The position numbers and the translations under genes are program-made. A stretch of 64,000 nt of DNA from Klebsiella ornithinolytica NBRC 105727 = ATCC 31898 (lineage in GTDB: Bacteria > Pseudomonadota > Gammaproteobacteria > Enterobacterales > Enterobacteriaceae): the NCBI RefSeq assembly GCF_001598295.1, contig NZ_BCYR01000008.1:62001-126000 (forward strand), given 5' to 3'. Shown here in pieces: positions 1 to 10,040 of this stretch; position 1 is the stretch's first letter, and every line of letters starts with the position of its first letter. Under the pieces are notes generated by a model, which had not been told where the DNA came from, did not search any database, and saw nothing but the letters and a program-made list of their open reading frames with translations.

Positions 1-960
<960 letters not shown>

Positions 961-961
<1 letters not shown>

Positions 962-2235
962 TAGTGGCTCCGCTGCGGCAGATAGGGTTGCAGTAAATGT
1001 AGCAGACGCGAGAGCGCGCCCTGGTTTTGATGCAACACTTCTACCGCGTGGCGGCCGTACCACAGACGATAGTCTTCATCGGTGAGCAGATTGGAGACCT
1101 GGGTGACCAGCGAACTGACGTCGGTGACCGTAATCAGGCCATCGTCCTGCTGCAACTTGGCGCAAATATCTTTGAAGTTGAACGTGTGCGGGCCCATCAG
1201 TACCGGGATGGCGTGTGCCGCCGGCTCCAGCGGGTTGTGACCGCCGCGTTCGACCAGGCTGCCGCCGACGAAGGCGAGGTCGGCAATACCGTACAGCAGC
1301 ATCAGCTCGCCCATGGTATCGCCGATCACCACCTGGGTACTGTTCGACGGGATTTCGCCGGTGCTGCGTAGCGTGAAGCTCATCCCCGCTTTCTGCACCA
1401 TTTCTCGTGCATCTGCGAAGCGCTCCGGGTGACGAGGGACGAGAATCAACAGCAGATCCGGGAAAGTATCGAGCAGCTTCCTGTGCGCCTGCAGGATAAT
1501 TTGTTCTTCACCGTCGTGGGTGCTGGTGGCGATCCAGACTTTGCGGTGCGGCGCCCACTGGCGGCGGAGGGTAATTGCGCGCGCGGCCAGCTCTGGCGTC
1601 ACGGAAATATCAAATTTGAGGCTGCCGGTGACCGCCAGCTGGTTGCGCTTCAGGCCCAGAGCCAGAAAGCGATTGCCGTCTTCTTCATTCTGCGCCGCAA
1701 TCAGCGTGATGCGACTGAGCAGCCGACGCATAAATTTCCCCAGTTTCGCGTAGCCTTTGGCGGAACGCTCCGACAGACGGGCGTTGGCGATGACCAGCGG
1801 GATTTTACGTTTGTGCAGCGCGGCGACCATATTTGGCCACAGCTCGGTTTCCATCACGATAACCAGCTTCGGTTGCACCGTGTTGAGGAAGCGGTTCATT
1901 GCGCAGGGCAAATCGTAAGGCAGATAGACATGATGAACATCTTTGCCGAAGGCGGACATGGCGCGTTCTGAGCCGGTCGGCGTCATGGTGGTGACGGTGA
2001 TAGGCAGCGAGGGGTAGCGGTGGCGCAGCGCGCGCACGAGCGGGATAGCAGCAAGCGTCTCACCCACGGAAACGGAATGCAGCAGAATCCCATCCGGCGC
2101 TACCTTGTTCTGACAGAAGCCATAACGTTCAGCCCAGCGCTTTCGGTAGGCAGGGGCCTTACGGCTGCGCAGCAGCAGTCGCAGCCATACCAGCGGCTGA
2201 ATAAGATAGAGTAGGGTGGTATAAAGCAATTCCAA
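961..2235 (-). CDS. waaA: 3-deoxy-D-manno-octulosonic acid (Kdo) transferase, TTG start
   Basis: WaaA (KdtA) transfers Kdo residues from CMP-Kdo to lipid IVA, an essential inner-membrane step. The 424-residue protein matches the family length. It has an N-terminal hydrophobic anchor (about 4-22), the HSVSVGET segment with the conserved acidic residue (about 54-61), PRHPERF in the middle, and [16 protein letters not shown] in the C-terminal nucleotide-binding domain. The start is a TTG: an in-frame TAA lies a few codons upstream with no ATG between, and the N-terminus [14 protein letters not shown] aligns with E. coli WaaA. No strong Shine-Dalgarno is visible, so initiation may be deliberately weak. 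It overlaps waaE by one base. Confidence 0.95.
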
Positions 2236-2326
2236 GCGATTTATCCGATTTATGTTTTAGCGGGCAAATTCTAAGCATTTAGCCCGCGTAAAGCTATCTC
2301 TTTGGCGGAAACAACGGGATTCAGAG

Positions 2327-3316
2327 TCAGGTCGCGTCGCGATAGCGTTTAATGCGCAAATAGCGTCGGCCAAGGCGCCAGCGTAAACGGAAGGTACGCG
2401 CATTTTTCCAGATCAGACGCCAGATGCCGCGGTCAAAGAATTCTTTAATGATAATATGCTTTTTTGACTCATCTTTCATGCTATCAAAGGTATGAATAAT
2501 TCCCAGCCCCTCTTTGGCAATTTGCCAGCGGCAGGCGGAAATATGACGCACCTTATCAGGATAGCGTTGGTTGATGGCCTCCAGCATCTCCAGAATTTTC
2601 ATGTAGTGGCGCGCCGAGCGCATCAACGTATCGTCATTGTCCGGTTTGTGCGACACCGATTCCGAGTGAATATAGTAATCGTAGAACTGTTCGCTGGTGT
2701 ACTGCACGCGTTCAGCCGCCAGCAGCGCTTCGGTGGTCCACGGAATGTCCTGATGACGTAATCCGGGCTCGAAGTGGAACTTGTGCTGCATGATAAATTC
2801 GCGGCGATAGATATTCAGCCAGGTCACGTGCAGGAACTTGCGCGAATCCAGCGCCTGTTTAAGCCAGACGTGGCCTGGCAGGATGCCGGTCGACGGCAGA
2901 CGGTCCGGTGGAAGAATAGGGTGGATATCTTTGCGGGTTTCGTAAACGTAGCGGCCGTTACAGGTGGCGACATCAAGGCGGCCCTTTTCGGCCATCTCCA
3001 GCAGCGTACGGTACATCCCGGGATAAAGCTTATCGTCAATATCCGGGAAGGCCAGGTACTTGCCGGTTGCCACCGCCAGGCCGGTATTACGCGCGACCGA
3101 GACGCCCTGGTTTTCCTGTTCCAGCACGATAATATGAGGTAAGCGCGCTTTCCATTCGTCGATAACCGCCAGGCTACCGTCCGTCGAACCGTCGTTGACC
3201 AGGATCAGCTCATAGCTTTCCAGCTGCTGTTGTTCAATGCACTCAAAGAATTGCGCAAGGAATTTTTCGCCGTTATAAACGGCAGCCACAATGCTCAGTA
3301 AAGGCGTTTGACTCAT
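2327..3316 (-). CDS. wabO: GT2 glycosyltransferase, probable beta-GalA transferase to heptose III (WabO-like)
   Basis: This 329-residue family 2 glycosyltransferase shows LLSIVAAVYNG (6-16), a VNDGSTDGS donor-binding segment (about 40-48) and a conserved VARNTGLAVATGKYLAF region. It resembles E. coli WaaH over most of its length, including the QENQGVSVARN, TCNGRYV and RHQDIPWTTEALL blocks. WaaH adds glucuronic acid to heptose III; Klebsiella WabO adds beta-galacturonic acid to the same heptose, and an inverting GT2 is what a beta linkage from UDP-GalA needs. The gene lies 30 bp after wabH in the waaQ operon. The family call is seen; the WabO identity is inferred from context and resemblance. 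Confidence 0.75.
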   Translation of the reverse strand: MSQTPLLSIVAAVYNGEKFLAQFFECIEQQQLESYELILVNDGSTDGSLAVIDEWKARLPHIIVLEQENQGVSVARNTGLAVATGKYLAFPDIDDKLYPGMYRTLLEMAEKGRLDVATCNGRYVYETRKDIHPILPPDRLPSTGILPGHVWLKQALDSRKFLHVTWLNIYRREFIMQHKFHFEPGLRHQDIPWTTEALLAAERVQYTSEQFYDYYIHSESVSHKPDNDDTLMRSARHYMKILEMLEAINQRYPDKVRHISACRWQIAKEGLGIIHTFDSMKDESKKHIIIKEFFDRGIWRLIWKNARTFRLRWRLGRRYLRIKRYRDAT

Positions 3317-3346
3317 AAATCATTCGATCCTGGTTAAATAGCGGCG

Positions 3347-4441
3347 TCAGCCGCGACGCAGCTGACGGTACTGCTGACAAATCGTATCCACGCTGAATTT
3401 TTCCAGTGCGGAAGGTTCGATAGCTGGTGGGTTATGGTAAATGCTTTGCATCGTCCGGGCCAGCGCCGGGCTGTTCAGATCGGTCAGGCCGCGGGCTAAT
3501 TCGCCGGTGAGAATTTCCGTCACCCCGCCAGGACAGCGGGTGCTGGCGACCGGGGTATTTAGCAGCAGCGCCTCAACCACCACGTTACCAAAGCCTTCGC
3601 TGTCGGAGCTGAGCACCAGCATCCGCGCATGCTTAATCCACGGCAGCGGGTTTTTCTGAAAGCCTTTAAACAGAACACGATCGGCAACCTGTAGCTGCTG
3701 CGCCAGCTGGCGCAGGCGCTGTTCCTGCTCCGGTTTACCCTGACCCAGCAGCACCAGCGGCGCGGTGATTCCGCTTTGCGCATAGGCTTCGATCAGGCGA
3801 TCGTGACGTTTCCCCGGGTGGAACCGACCGACGTGAATAATATAATCCCCCGCAGGCTGCTCGCCAGGCGCATCGGCGGCGGCGCGCAGAGCGGGAATAT
3901 CGAACGGGTTATAAATGGTTTTTAACTGTGCCGGGCGGATGGCGAACTGTTCGACCAGATCCTGACCTACCGCATCGGAGACGGTAATGACGTTGCGTCC
4001 CTGATAGACACGCTTAATCTTCTGCTGTTTCATCCAGCGATCAAATCCGGTGCGATGGCCCAGATATGATGTGGAAAAGACGCCATGCAGGCAGAACCAG
4101 ACGTTCCGGTTTTTCAGCGACCGGCTGCGGGCGACAATGCGATCGGTTTTATGCAGGTTGGAGAGCACCAGATCGAATTCACCCTGCTGCTCGGCTGTGA
4201 CGATGGCGGCATCCAGCTGGCGGGCGCGGCGCGAAAGTTCGGTGATTTTGCGCCAGGGTGTCCGGCTGCGGTCACTCACAACCTGATAATCCAGCCCTTC
4301 CGGCAGCGCATAATCGCAGACATCGCGCAGAGAAAACAGTGAGACCCGTTCGCCCTGGCGCAGAAAATGCTCAGCCAGGGTCAGCACGACCTTCTCCGCC
4401 CCGCCGCCGGGCAGGCCGTCGATCACAAACAGTATACGCAT
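3347..4441 (-). CDS. wabH: LPS outer-core GlcNAc transferase WabH (GT4)
   Basis: WabH transfers GlcNAc onto the outer-core GalA placed by WabG; WabN later removes the acetyl group. The 364-residue protein is a GT-B family 4 enzyme: the glycine-rich loop GLPGGGAEKV sits at about 9-18, IIHVGRFHPGKRHDRLIEAY marks the start of the C-terminal domain (about 200-220), and the retaining E-x7-E motif appears as SDSEGFGNVVVEALLLNTP (about 279-297). It lies 2 bp after wabG, with wabO next downstream, so it is inside the leftward core operon. The assignment rests on family plus position between wabG and wabO. Confidence 0.82.
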   Translation of the reverse strand: MRILFVIDGLPGGGAEKVVLTLAEHFLRQGERVSLFSLRDVCDYALPEGLDYQVVSDRSRTPWRKITELSRRARQLDAAIVTAEQQGEFDLVLSNLHKTDRIVARSRSLKNRNVWFCLHGVFSTSYLGHRTGFDRWMKQQKIKRVYQGRNVITVSDAVGQDLVEQFAIRPAQLKTIYNPFDIPALRAAADAPGEQPAGDYIIHVGRFHPGKRHDRLIEAYAQSGITAPLVLLGQGKPEQEQRLRQLAQQLQVADRVLFKGFQKNPLPWIKHARMLVLSSDSEGFGNVVVEALLLNTPVASTRCPGGVTEILTGELARGLTDLNSPALARTMQSIYHNPPAIEPSALEKFSVDTICQQYRQLRRG

Positions 4442-4443
4442 CG

Positions 4444-5571
4444 TTATTTCACCAGATCCTGATAGAGGGAGAGCAGCTGCGTCGAGAGTCGTTCGCTGGT
4501 GCAGGACATGATGCGCTCGCGGGCGCGTTCCCCTTCCGCAGAGCCTAACGCCCGGGCGGGCAGGGCGCTAACCGACTCCTGCAGGGCCGGGATATCCAGC
4601 GCATCGCAAACGTAGCCATTGCTGCCCTGAACGATAAACTCCGCGCCGCCGCAGCCGGTGGTGGTAATGACCGGCAGGCCGCAGGCCATCGCTTCGAGAA
4701 TAACGTTGGGGAACGGATCGTACAGCGTCGGCAGCAGCAGGCCGTCGGCCATCTGATAGAACGGCAGGGTTTCCGACTGCATGCCGAAAAAGCGGACCCG
4801 CTCCTCGCAGTTGAGGGTTTTCGCCAGCGACTGATAGCGATTCTGATCTTTGTCTTTACCGACGACCAGCAGATAGCGATCGGTGGGGGCGATGGCGCGG
4901 ATCGCCGCATCCAGCCCCTTGCGCTCAAAGCCGGAGCCGACGTAGATCAGGCAGGTCGCCTGCAGCGGCAGATTCCATTGGTGACGTAGCGCAACAAAGG
5001 CCGCTTCCGTAGGCGGCAGAAAACGCTGGTTATCAATGGCGTTATAGATAACGTGGATTTTCTCCGCCGGCAGGCCGAAGTCTTCAATAATCTCGCGTTT
5101 TATCATCTCCGCGTTGCAGATGACGCCGCGCAGGTGCGAGTCCTGGTACATTTCGCGCTCAGCCTGCATGACATAGCGATGGTAGCGGTCGGCAAACAGC
5201 AGGCGGCTTTTCCAGCCGGGCAAAATGCGCGAGCGCTGCTGTAGCCAGCGGCGGTGCACGCCGTCCCCGGCGCGGTACAGGTCGCAGCCGGGAATGCGTT
5301 CGTGGCTCTGCACCAGATCGAAATGTTCGCTCTGCCACAGCCGGCGGGCGGCGTCGGCGAAACCGCGTTCGCGGCTGATCCGCCCCCACTTACGCGGGTT
5401 GCAGATATGAATATTCCAGTCGGGTTTCACCGGCCCTTGCCATTCGCGAGTAATGACGTTCAGTTCAAGATTGCTGCTATCAAGGGCTTCCAGCGCGCGG
5501 GAGACAAAGCGCTCCGCGCCGCCGTCCGGGCGATATTTCTGTCGCACCAGGGCCAGCCTGAATTTGCTCAT
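4444..5571 (-). CDS. wabG: LPS core galacturonic acid transferase WabG (GT4)
   Basis: WabG adds GalA to heptose II of the core, the first outer-core step in Klebsiella; its loss is known to reduce capsule retention. The 375-residue GT-B protein starts MSKFRLALVRQKYRPDGGAE, with the donor or acceptor loop RPDGGAERFVSRAL, the hinge strand LIYVGSGFERKGLDAAIRAI (about 213-232) and the GT4 motif PTLYDPFPNVILEAMACGLP (about 295-314). It occupies the slot taken by waaG in E. coli, where the enzyme adds glucose instead. The ATG overlaps the waaQ stop by four bases (ATGA), implying coupled translation. Confidence 0.9.
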   Translation of the reverse strand: MSKFRLALVRQKYRPDGGAERFVSRALEALDSSNLELNVITREWQGPVKPDWNIHICNPRKWGRISRERGFADAARRLWQSEHFDLVQSHERIPGCDLYRAGDGVHRRWLQQRSRILPGWKSRLLFADRYHRYVMQAEREMYQDSHLRGVICNAEMIKREIIEDFGLPAEKIHVIYNAIDNQRFLPPTEAAFVALRHQWNLPLQATCLIYVGSGFERKGLDAAIRAIAPTDRYLLVVGKDKDQNRYQSLAKTLNCEERVRFFGMQSETLPFYQMADGLLLPTLYDPFPNVILEAMACGLPVITTTGCGGAEFIVQGSNGYVCDALDIPALQESVSALPARALGSAEGERARERIMSCTSERLSTQLLSLYQDLVK

Positions 5572-6644
5572 GCCAGTACCTTTTTCGCCGCCGCGATAAC
5601 CGCGTCGGTGGGAATTAAATCGAGATAACGTTCGTCTGTGCCGGTGTCGATATCATCCGGGTCGGGAATAGCGCCGAAATCACCTGCCCAGATCACCTCA
5701 CCTTTAGCCTGCCATGGACGCCAGAAGGTGAGTTTGGAGGGGCCGAACAGCGCCACCAGCGGCGTACCCAGCGCGGCGGCCATATGCATCGGTACGGAGT
5801 CGACGCCGATAAACAGGCGGCCATGATCGATGACGGATGCCAGCTGGCGCAGAGTCAGCTGACCGGCGAGGGAGTGCAAACGAGCATTGGGGCAGCCCGC
5901 CATAATGGTGTCGATCATCTGCTTCTCTTTGGCATCGGGACCGGAGGTCAGCACGACCGGGTAGCCTGCGTCAGAGAGGGCGTTAATCAGGGCGCTCATT
6001 CGCTCTTCGCGCCAGCACTTAAAGAACCAGCGGGAGGTCGGTTGAATGACGATATAGTTGTCCTGAAACCCTTCCGGCAGCAGCGCGCGGCTGACGTGCC
6101 AGTCCTGCTCGCTGTAGCCCATTTTCGCCGGCGCGTCATTCATCTCCAGCCCAAGCGGCGCCAGAATCGACAGATGCTGCTGCACGGTGTGCTGCTGGTT
6201 ATGCTGCTGTGTTGAGGCGAGAGCGGTATGACAAAAACGCCATGCCGGGTGACGACGCTTCGGGAAGTCAAAGCCGATGCGGATTGGCGCGCCGGTCAGT
6301 TTCGTGATAATTGCGCTTGGCCACTGATCGGCAAGATTGAGCACCATATCGTAGCGCTGCTGGCGCAGCGCACGAATCAGCTGCCACTCCATCTTGAGCT
6401 GGTGGCCGGTGCCCTGTTTTTTCCAACGCCGATCAATGGCGAAAATCTGATTGATATCAGGATTGGCGGCGAGCATATCCCGGGTTTCTTCATACAGCAG
6501 GACATCAACGCTGGCCGCGGGATATTGCTGTTTGAGGGCGTGAATGAGCGGCGTGATCAGCAGCATATCGCCATGATGGCGCAGCTTAATAACCAGGATT
6601 CGCGTCGGGGTCACAGGGCCGGAAGAGCGGGTTTCAGGCGTCAT
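5568..6644 (-). CDS. waaQ: LPS core heptosyltransferase III WaaQ (GT9)
   Basis: WaaQ adds the branch heptose (HepIII) to heptose II from ADP-heptose. The protein is a family 9 glycosyltransferase: RILVIKLRHHGDMLLITPLI near the N-terminus holds the catalytic D of the family, VIQPTSRWFFKCW lies in the middle, and GVDSVPMHMAAALGTPLVALFGPS near the C-terminus binds the donor. An upstream in-frame TTG at 6662 would add six residues, but the ATG at 6644 (358 residues) is preferred. It is the first gene of the leftward waaQ-wabG-wabH-wabO-waaA-waaE-coaD unit and is divergent from wabN, so their promoters share about 110 bp. Confidence 0.92.
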   Translation of the reverse strand: MTPETRSSGPVTPTRILVIKLRHHGDMLLITPLIHALKQQYPAASVDVLLYEETRDMLAANPDINQIFAIDRRWKKQGTGHQLKMEWQLIRALRQQRYDMVLNLADQWPSAIITKLTGAPIRIGFDFPKRRHPAWRFCHTALASTQQHNQQHTVQQHLSILAPLGLEMNDAPAKMGYSEQDWHVSRALLPEGFQDNYIVIQPTSRWFFKCWREERMSALINALSDAGYPVVLTSGPDAKEKQMIDTIMAGCPNARLHSLAGQLTLRQLASVIDHGRLFIGVDSVPMHMAAALGTPLVALFGPSKLTFWRPWQAKGEVIWAGDFGAIPDPDDIDTGTDERYLDLIPTDAVIAAAKKVLA

Positions 6645-6755
6645 TCTCTGTTCTTCATTCAATATCAGGTTTCCGATTCTAGGGGATCAGACTGATTGAG
6701 AGAAGCGTTGTATTGCTCTACCATGACCCGATACGTATGCTCTGAGGACGTTTTC

Positions 6756-7718
6756 GTGCACAATCCCGCATTTCTCATCACGATTGATACAGAGGGCGAT
6801 AACCTCTGGCAAAAACATGACAGCATTACCACCGAGAATGCGCGCTATTTACCGCGTTTTCAGCAGCTTTGCGAAAAGTATGGTTTTAAACCGGTCTATT
6901 TGACCAACTATGAAATGGCGATCGATCCCTTTTATATCGAATTCGCCAAAGATGTGATTGCCCGCGGGACGGCGGAAATCGGCATGCACCTCCATGCCTG
7001 GAACAGCCCGCCGACGGACCCGTTGACCGATGACGACTGGCGTCATAAACCCTATCTGATTGAATATTCCGATGCGGCGATGCGCGAAAAAGTCGCTTAC
7101 ATGACGCATCTGCTGGAAGACACTTTCCAGACGAAAATGGTCAGCCATCGCGCCGGACGCTGGGCGTTTGATGAGCGCTACGCCCGCCTGCTGGTGGAGC
7201 ATGGCTATCTGGTTGACTGCTCGGTCACGCCGCGGGTCAACTGGAAGACGGCGAAAGGCGCCCCGCAGGGGGACGGTGGTACCGATTACCGTCGTTTCCC
7301 GCAGCATGCCTATTTCCTTGACGAGAACGATATCAGTCGCGAAGGCGGCTCTTCGCTGCTGGAAGTGCCGATGAGCATTCAATATAAGCACTCCGGCTGG
7401 ATGAACAGCGTGAAGCAGGGCTACGATCGCTTGCGCGGCAAAGTGCGTTCGCCTTCCGTTCACTGGCTGCGCCCGATGGGGGGAAATGTCGACACCATGA
7501 AGAAAGTGGTGCAGCAGACATTGACTCAGGGTAATGATTACGTCGAATATATGCTGCACTCTTCTGAGTATATGCCTGGCGGCAGCCCAACATTTAAAAA
7601 TAAACAGGATATCGAGCAGTTATATGTCGACCTGGAAGCATTTTTTAACTGGCTGGCGCCGCAGGTGAAGGGGATGACGTTGGCAGAATATTACCAGCGG
7701 AAACACACACAGCGATAA
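6756..7718 (+). CDS. wabN: Outer-core GlcNAc deacetylase WabN
   Basis: WabN deacetylates the outer-core GlcNAc to GlcN in Klebsiella LPS. The roughly 320-residue protein is a polysaccharide-deacetylase (NodB-type) domain: AFLITIDTEGD near the start carries the catalytic and metal aspartates, IGMHLHAW carries the two metal-binding histidines, and SHRAGRWAFDE follows. I chose the GTG at 6756, which has an AGGA Shine-Dalgarno seven bases upstream and begins exactly at the conserved strand; an ATG at 6723 would add 11 residues but has a poor ribosome site. It is divergent from waaQ and 20 bp upstream of the GT9 gene, which it probably co-transcribes with. Confidence 0.88.
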   Translation: MHNPAFLITIDTEGDNLWQKHDSITTENARYLPRFQQLCEKYGFKPVYLTNYEMAIDPFYIEFAKDVIARGTAEIGMHLHAWNSPPTDPLTDDDWRHKPYLIEYSDAAMREKVAYMTHLLEDTFQTKMVSHRAGRWAFDERYARLLVEHGYLVDCSVTPRVNWKTAKGAPQGDGGTDYRRFPQHAYFLDENDISREGGSSLLEVPMSIQYKHSGWMNSVKQGYDRLRGKVRSPSVHWLRPMGGNVDTMKKVVQQTLTQGNDYVEYMLHSSEYMPGGSPTFKNKQDIEQLYVDLEAFFNWLAPQVKGMTLAEYYQRKHTQR

Positions 7719-7738
7719 AAGGCACCCTAAGGTACCGT

Positions 7739-8818
7739 ATGCGTATCCTTAAACAACTGACGCGGAAGAAAAATGCTTTTTTCCGCGACATTAAATTTAA
7801 TTTAATTAATTTTCGTTATAGAAATAAAGCTGAGCGCCAGCCGTTCAATCCCGCTCAGGTGAAGCGCATTTTATTACTGCGTCTGGATGATAAAGTCGGC
7901 GACATGGTGGTAACCACCGGCTGTGCCAGACTTCTCGCCGAGCACGGCTATAAAGTTTCTGTCCTCACCGGTCCTGTATGCATGCAAATATTAGCAGGCT
8001 CAATATTTCTTGAGAATGTATATTTGTATAAACCGCGCATGTCACTCGCGGCGTTACGCGCACTTAATTTTGATGCGGTTATAGATTTTGATGACGTGAA
8101 AACCTATGAACGGTTTAAGTTTCTCTCTGATTTACGCGCGCCCTGCGTCATTGGTTTTAATAAAGAGAAATATAAGCTGTATGACCAGTCAATCACCTTT
8201 TATGATAGCAAAAGCCATATTTCCGCCCGCTATAAACAGGTGGTTAAGCTTTTTGGCGTGAGAGATGAGCACTATCATTATCACGTTCCCGGCGATATAC
8301 GCGAGCGCCAGCGAGTGGAAAAGTTACTGGCGACAGAAAGTGACAGACAGCTATGCGTGGCCATCAATCCTTTTACCGCCTCAACAGATAAGGATTTCTG
8401 CCGTCATCAGGTCGCCGTGCTCATTGAACGGCTCCGTCAGCTCCCCTATAAAGTGAGCGTGGTGATGGTCGGTCGCAGCGAGAAAATCCGTCAGCTTGGG
8501 CTGGATATGGCCCTGTATCTGGCTGACAGCAATATCAACTCGGCGGTAGAAGTTATCCGCTGCTGCGATCTGGTGATTACCGCTGACACTTCCATTGTGC
8601 ATATTGCCAGGGTGTTTGATAAGCCGATGGTGGCGGTCTATAACAAGCGCAAGCTCAAGGATACTGGCTTGCCGGGTTATACCATTTGGGCTCCGGGTTA
8701 TGCTAAGGCCAGGCAGATTGTCTGCGAGGAAGAGAACGTGGCGGATGTCCCGATTGACGCCATATGGCCGATGATCCAGGAGCAGGCTGATAGTCTGGTT
8801 GCCACGCGTTTGCGGTAA
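7739..8818 (+). CDS. wabJ: GT9 glycosyltransferase, probable outer-core heptosyltransferase (WabJ-like)
   Basis: The 359-residue protein is a family 9 (heptosyltransferase) member: RILLLRLDDKVGDMVVTTG at about 43-61 is the acceptor loop, and VITADTSIVHIARVFDKPMVAVYN near residues 280-303 is the donor-binding segment. In Klebsiella core type 1, WabJ extends the outer-core Kdo with a heptose, and the three-gene core-type region also holds wabI and waaL, as here. The first 500 bp are noticeably richer in A and T than the flanking genes, which fits acquisition as a variable cassette. It ends 3 bp before a strong hairpin facing waaL. The symbol is inferred from family and context. Confidence 0.68.
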   Translation: MRILKQLTRKKNAFFRDIKFNLINFRYRNKAERQPFNPAQVKRILLLRLDDKVGDMVVTTGCARLLAEHGYKVSVLTGPVCMQILAGSIFLENVYLYKPRMSLAALRALNFDAVIDFDDVKTYERFKFLSDLRAPCVIGFNKEKYKLYDQSITFYDSKSHISARYKQVVKLFGVRDEHYHYHVPGDIRERQRVEKLLATESDRQLCVAINPFTASTDKDFCRHQVAVLIERLRQLPYKVSVVMVGRSEKIRQLGLDMALYLADSNINSAVEVIRCCDLVITADTSIVHIARVFDKPMVAVYNKRKLKDTGLPGYTIWAPGYAKARQIVCEEENVADVPIDAIWPMIQEQADSLVATRLR

Positions 8819-8821
8819 TAA

Positions 8822-8845
8822 AAAAGGGCCCGGACGGGCCCTTTT
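8822..8845. terminator. Bidirectional rho-independent terminator between wabJ and waaL
   Basis: The arms AAAAGGGCCC and GGGCCCTTTT enclose a GGAC loop, giving a very stable GC hairpin flanked by A and T runs on both sides. It lies between the convergent ends of wabJ (stop at 8818) and waaL (stop at 8868) and can serve both transcripts. Confidence 0.93.
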
Positions 8846-8867
8846 CGGTTACGCTTTCACGACGGCC

Positions 8868-10040
8868 TTACGGCCGTTTCGCCGTCAGGCTGTTGCTCAA
8901 CGCAATCCCGAGCGGTAGCCAGAACAGCACCCAGGTTTCTCGCGGGTTGCTGACGATAAACATCCCCTGCGACGCCATAAAAATCAATGCATACATGAAA
9001 ATCGCCAGGCTGTATCGGCTGTCGCCGCGGCGTTTGCACCATGCCCGCCATAATCCGCTGGCGATGACCGCCAGCAGCAGCAGCAGGCCAATGATGCCGC
9101 CTTTCAGCAGCGAGCCGAGATAGACGCTGTGGGTGGTGGTGATGTGTTCACCGCTGTAGTTAATGAATTCGAGTCCATAATCGAACCCCCGACCCAGCCA
9201 GGGATGGTCCGCGATTTCCGCCAGCGTATGGCGCCAGATACTGAAACGTAGACCACTCTGTGTCCCCATCTCCTCAAAGCGGGCTAACAGCAGGTCGCCA
9301 ACCGGCGTCAGGAAGAAGACCAGCCCGAGCACCACCGCCAGCGTGGCGACGATCGCTAAATTACGGCGCGTAAACACCTGCAGATGCAGCGTGCAGCAGA
9401 AGGCCAGCGCCAGGGCGATAATCGGCCCGCGACTCTGGGTAAAGACCATCATCACCAGCAGGATAGCAATCGGCACATAGAGATAATGGCTGGCTTTCTC
9501 TTGCAACAGCAGGCAGCAAATTAAGATGGCGATGCCACAGTATCCTGCCAGGTCGATAACGTTGGTCGGGCCTGGGTTTTCCGCTGAGACTTCGCGTAAG
9601 GTCAGAACCAGCGTATGGTCTATCGCCAGCGTCCAGACAGACAGCACGGTGACTCCGGCAACCACGCTGAGCAGCGCCAGATGCCGGGTGAGGGGATGGC
9701 CCATCAGGGTGGTGAGCAGCAGCAGGTAGAAGATGAGGTAGGTGCCGTGAGTCAGCGGCGAGTCAATATGTTGCGGCGTATGCCCCCAGAGATTGCTGAG
9801 CGCATAGTAGACAAAGAAGACCACCAGCAGCGCATAGGTCAGCCATTGCTGGCGGGTGCTCTCCGCCAGCGCCTGGCGATGGTCTTTGTTCAGTAAAGAC
9901 AGCAGGAACAGCAGAATCGACAGGTGGAGCAGGTTATTCGTCCGGGTGGAGATGCAAAAAATAGCGCTGAAAAATAAAAATAAGGGAAAGAAAATGGAGT
10001 AACCCTGAATGGCATAGTTACTTATTTTTAAAGTACGCAT
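8868..10040 (-). CDS. waaL: O-antigen ligase WaaL
   Basis: WaaL transfers undecaprenyl-linked O antigen onto the lipid A core in the periplasm. The 390-residue protein is almost entirely hydrophobic, with about ten to twelve membrane segments. It has the Wzy_C-type loop after midpoint: MVFTQSRGPIIALA (SRGP motif) and later RFSIWRHTLAEIADHPWLGRG and TTTHSVYLGSLLKGG, the latter two in the large periplasmic loop. The ATG at 10040 has an AAGG ribosome site and matches the start of the first membrane helix; it lies within the last codons of the wabI gene (23 bp overlap). Ligases of this family diverge strongly, so the call relies on topology and position next to waaC. Confidence 0.88.
   Translation of the reverse strand: MRTLKISNYAIQGYSIFFPLFLFFSAIFCISTRTNNLLHLSILLFLLSLLNKDHRQALAESTRQQWLTYALLVVFFVYYALSNLWGHTPQHIDSPLTHGTYLIFYLLLLTTLMGHPLTRHLALLSVVAGVTVLSVWTLAIDHTLVLTLREVSAENPGPTNVIDLAGYCGIAILICCLLLQEKASHYLYVPIAILLVMMVFTQSRGPIIALALAFCCTLHLQVFTRRNLAIVATLAVVLGLVFFLTPVGDLLLARFEEMGTQSGLRFSIWRHTLAEIADHPWLGRGFDYGLEFINYSGEHITTTHSVYLGSLLKGGIIGLLLLLAVIASGLWRAWCKRRGDSRYSLAIFMYALIFMASQGMFIVSNPRETWVLFWLPLGIALSNSLTAKRP

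Noticed and set aside
6690-6740. JUMPStart/ops-like sequence (GGTAGAGC on the minus strand) upstream of waaQ
   Set aside because: E. coli waaQ has an RfaH ops element, but here only GGTAG is preserved and the GGCGG portion is absent; too degenerate to call.
6849-7559. 236-codon open frame opposite wabN
   Set aside because: Entirely inside wabN, with no domain signature.
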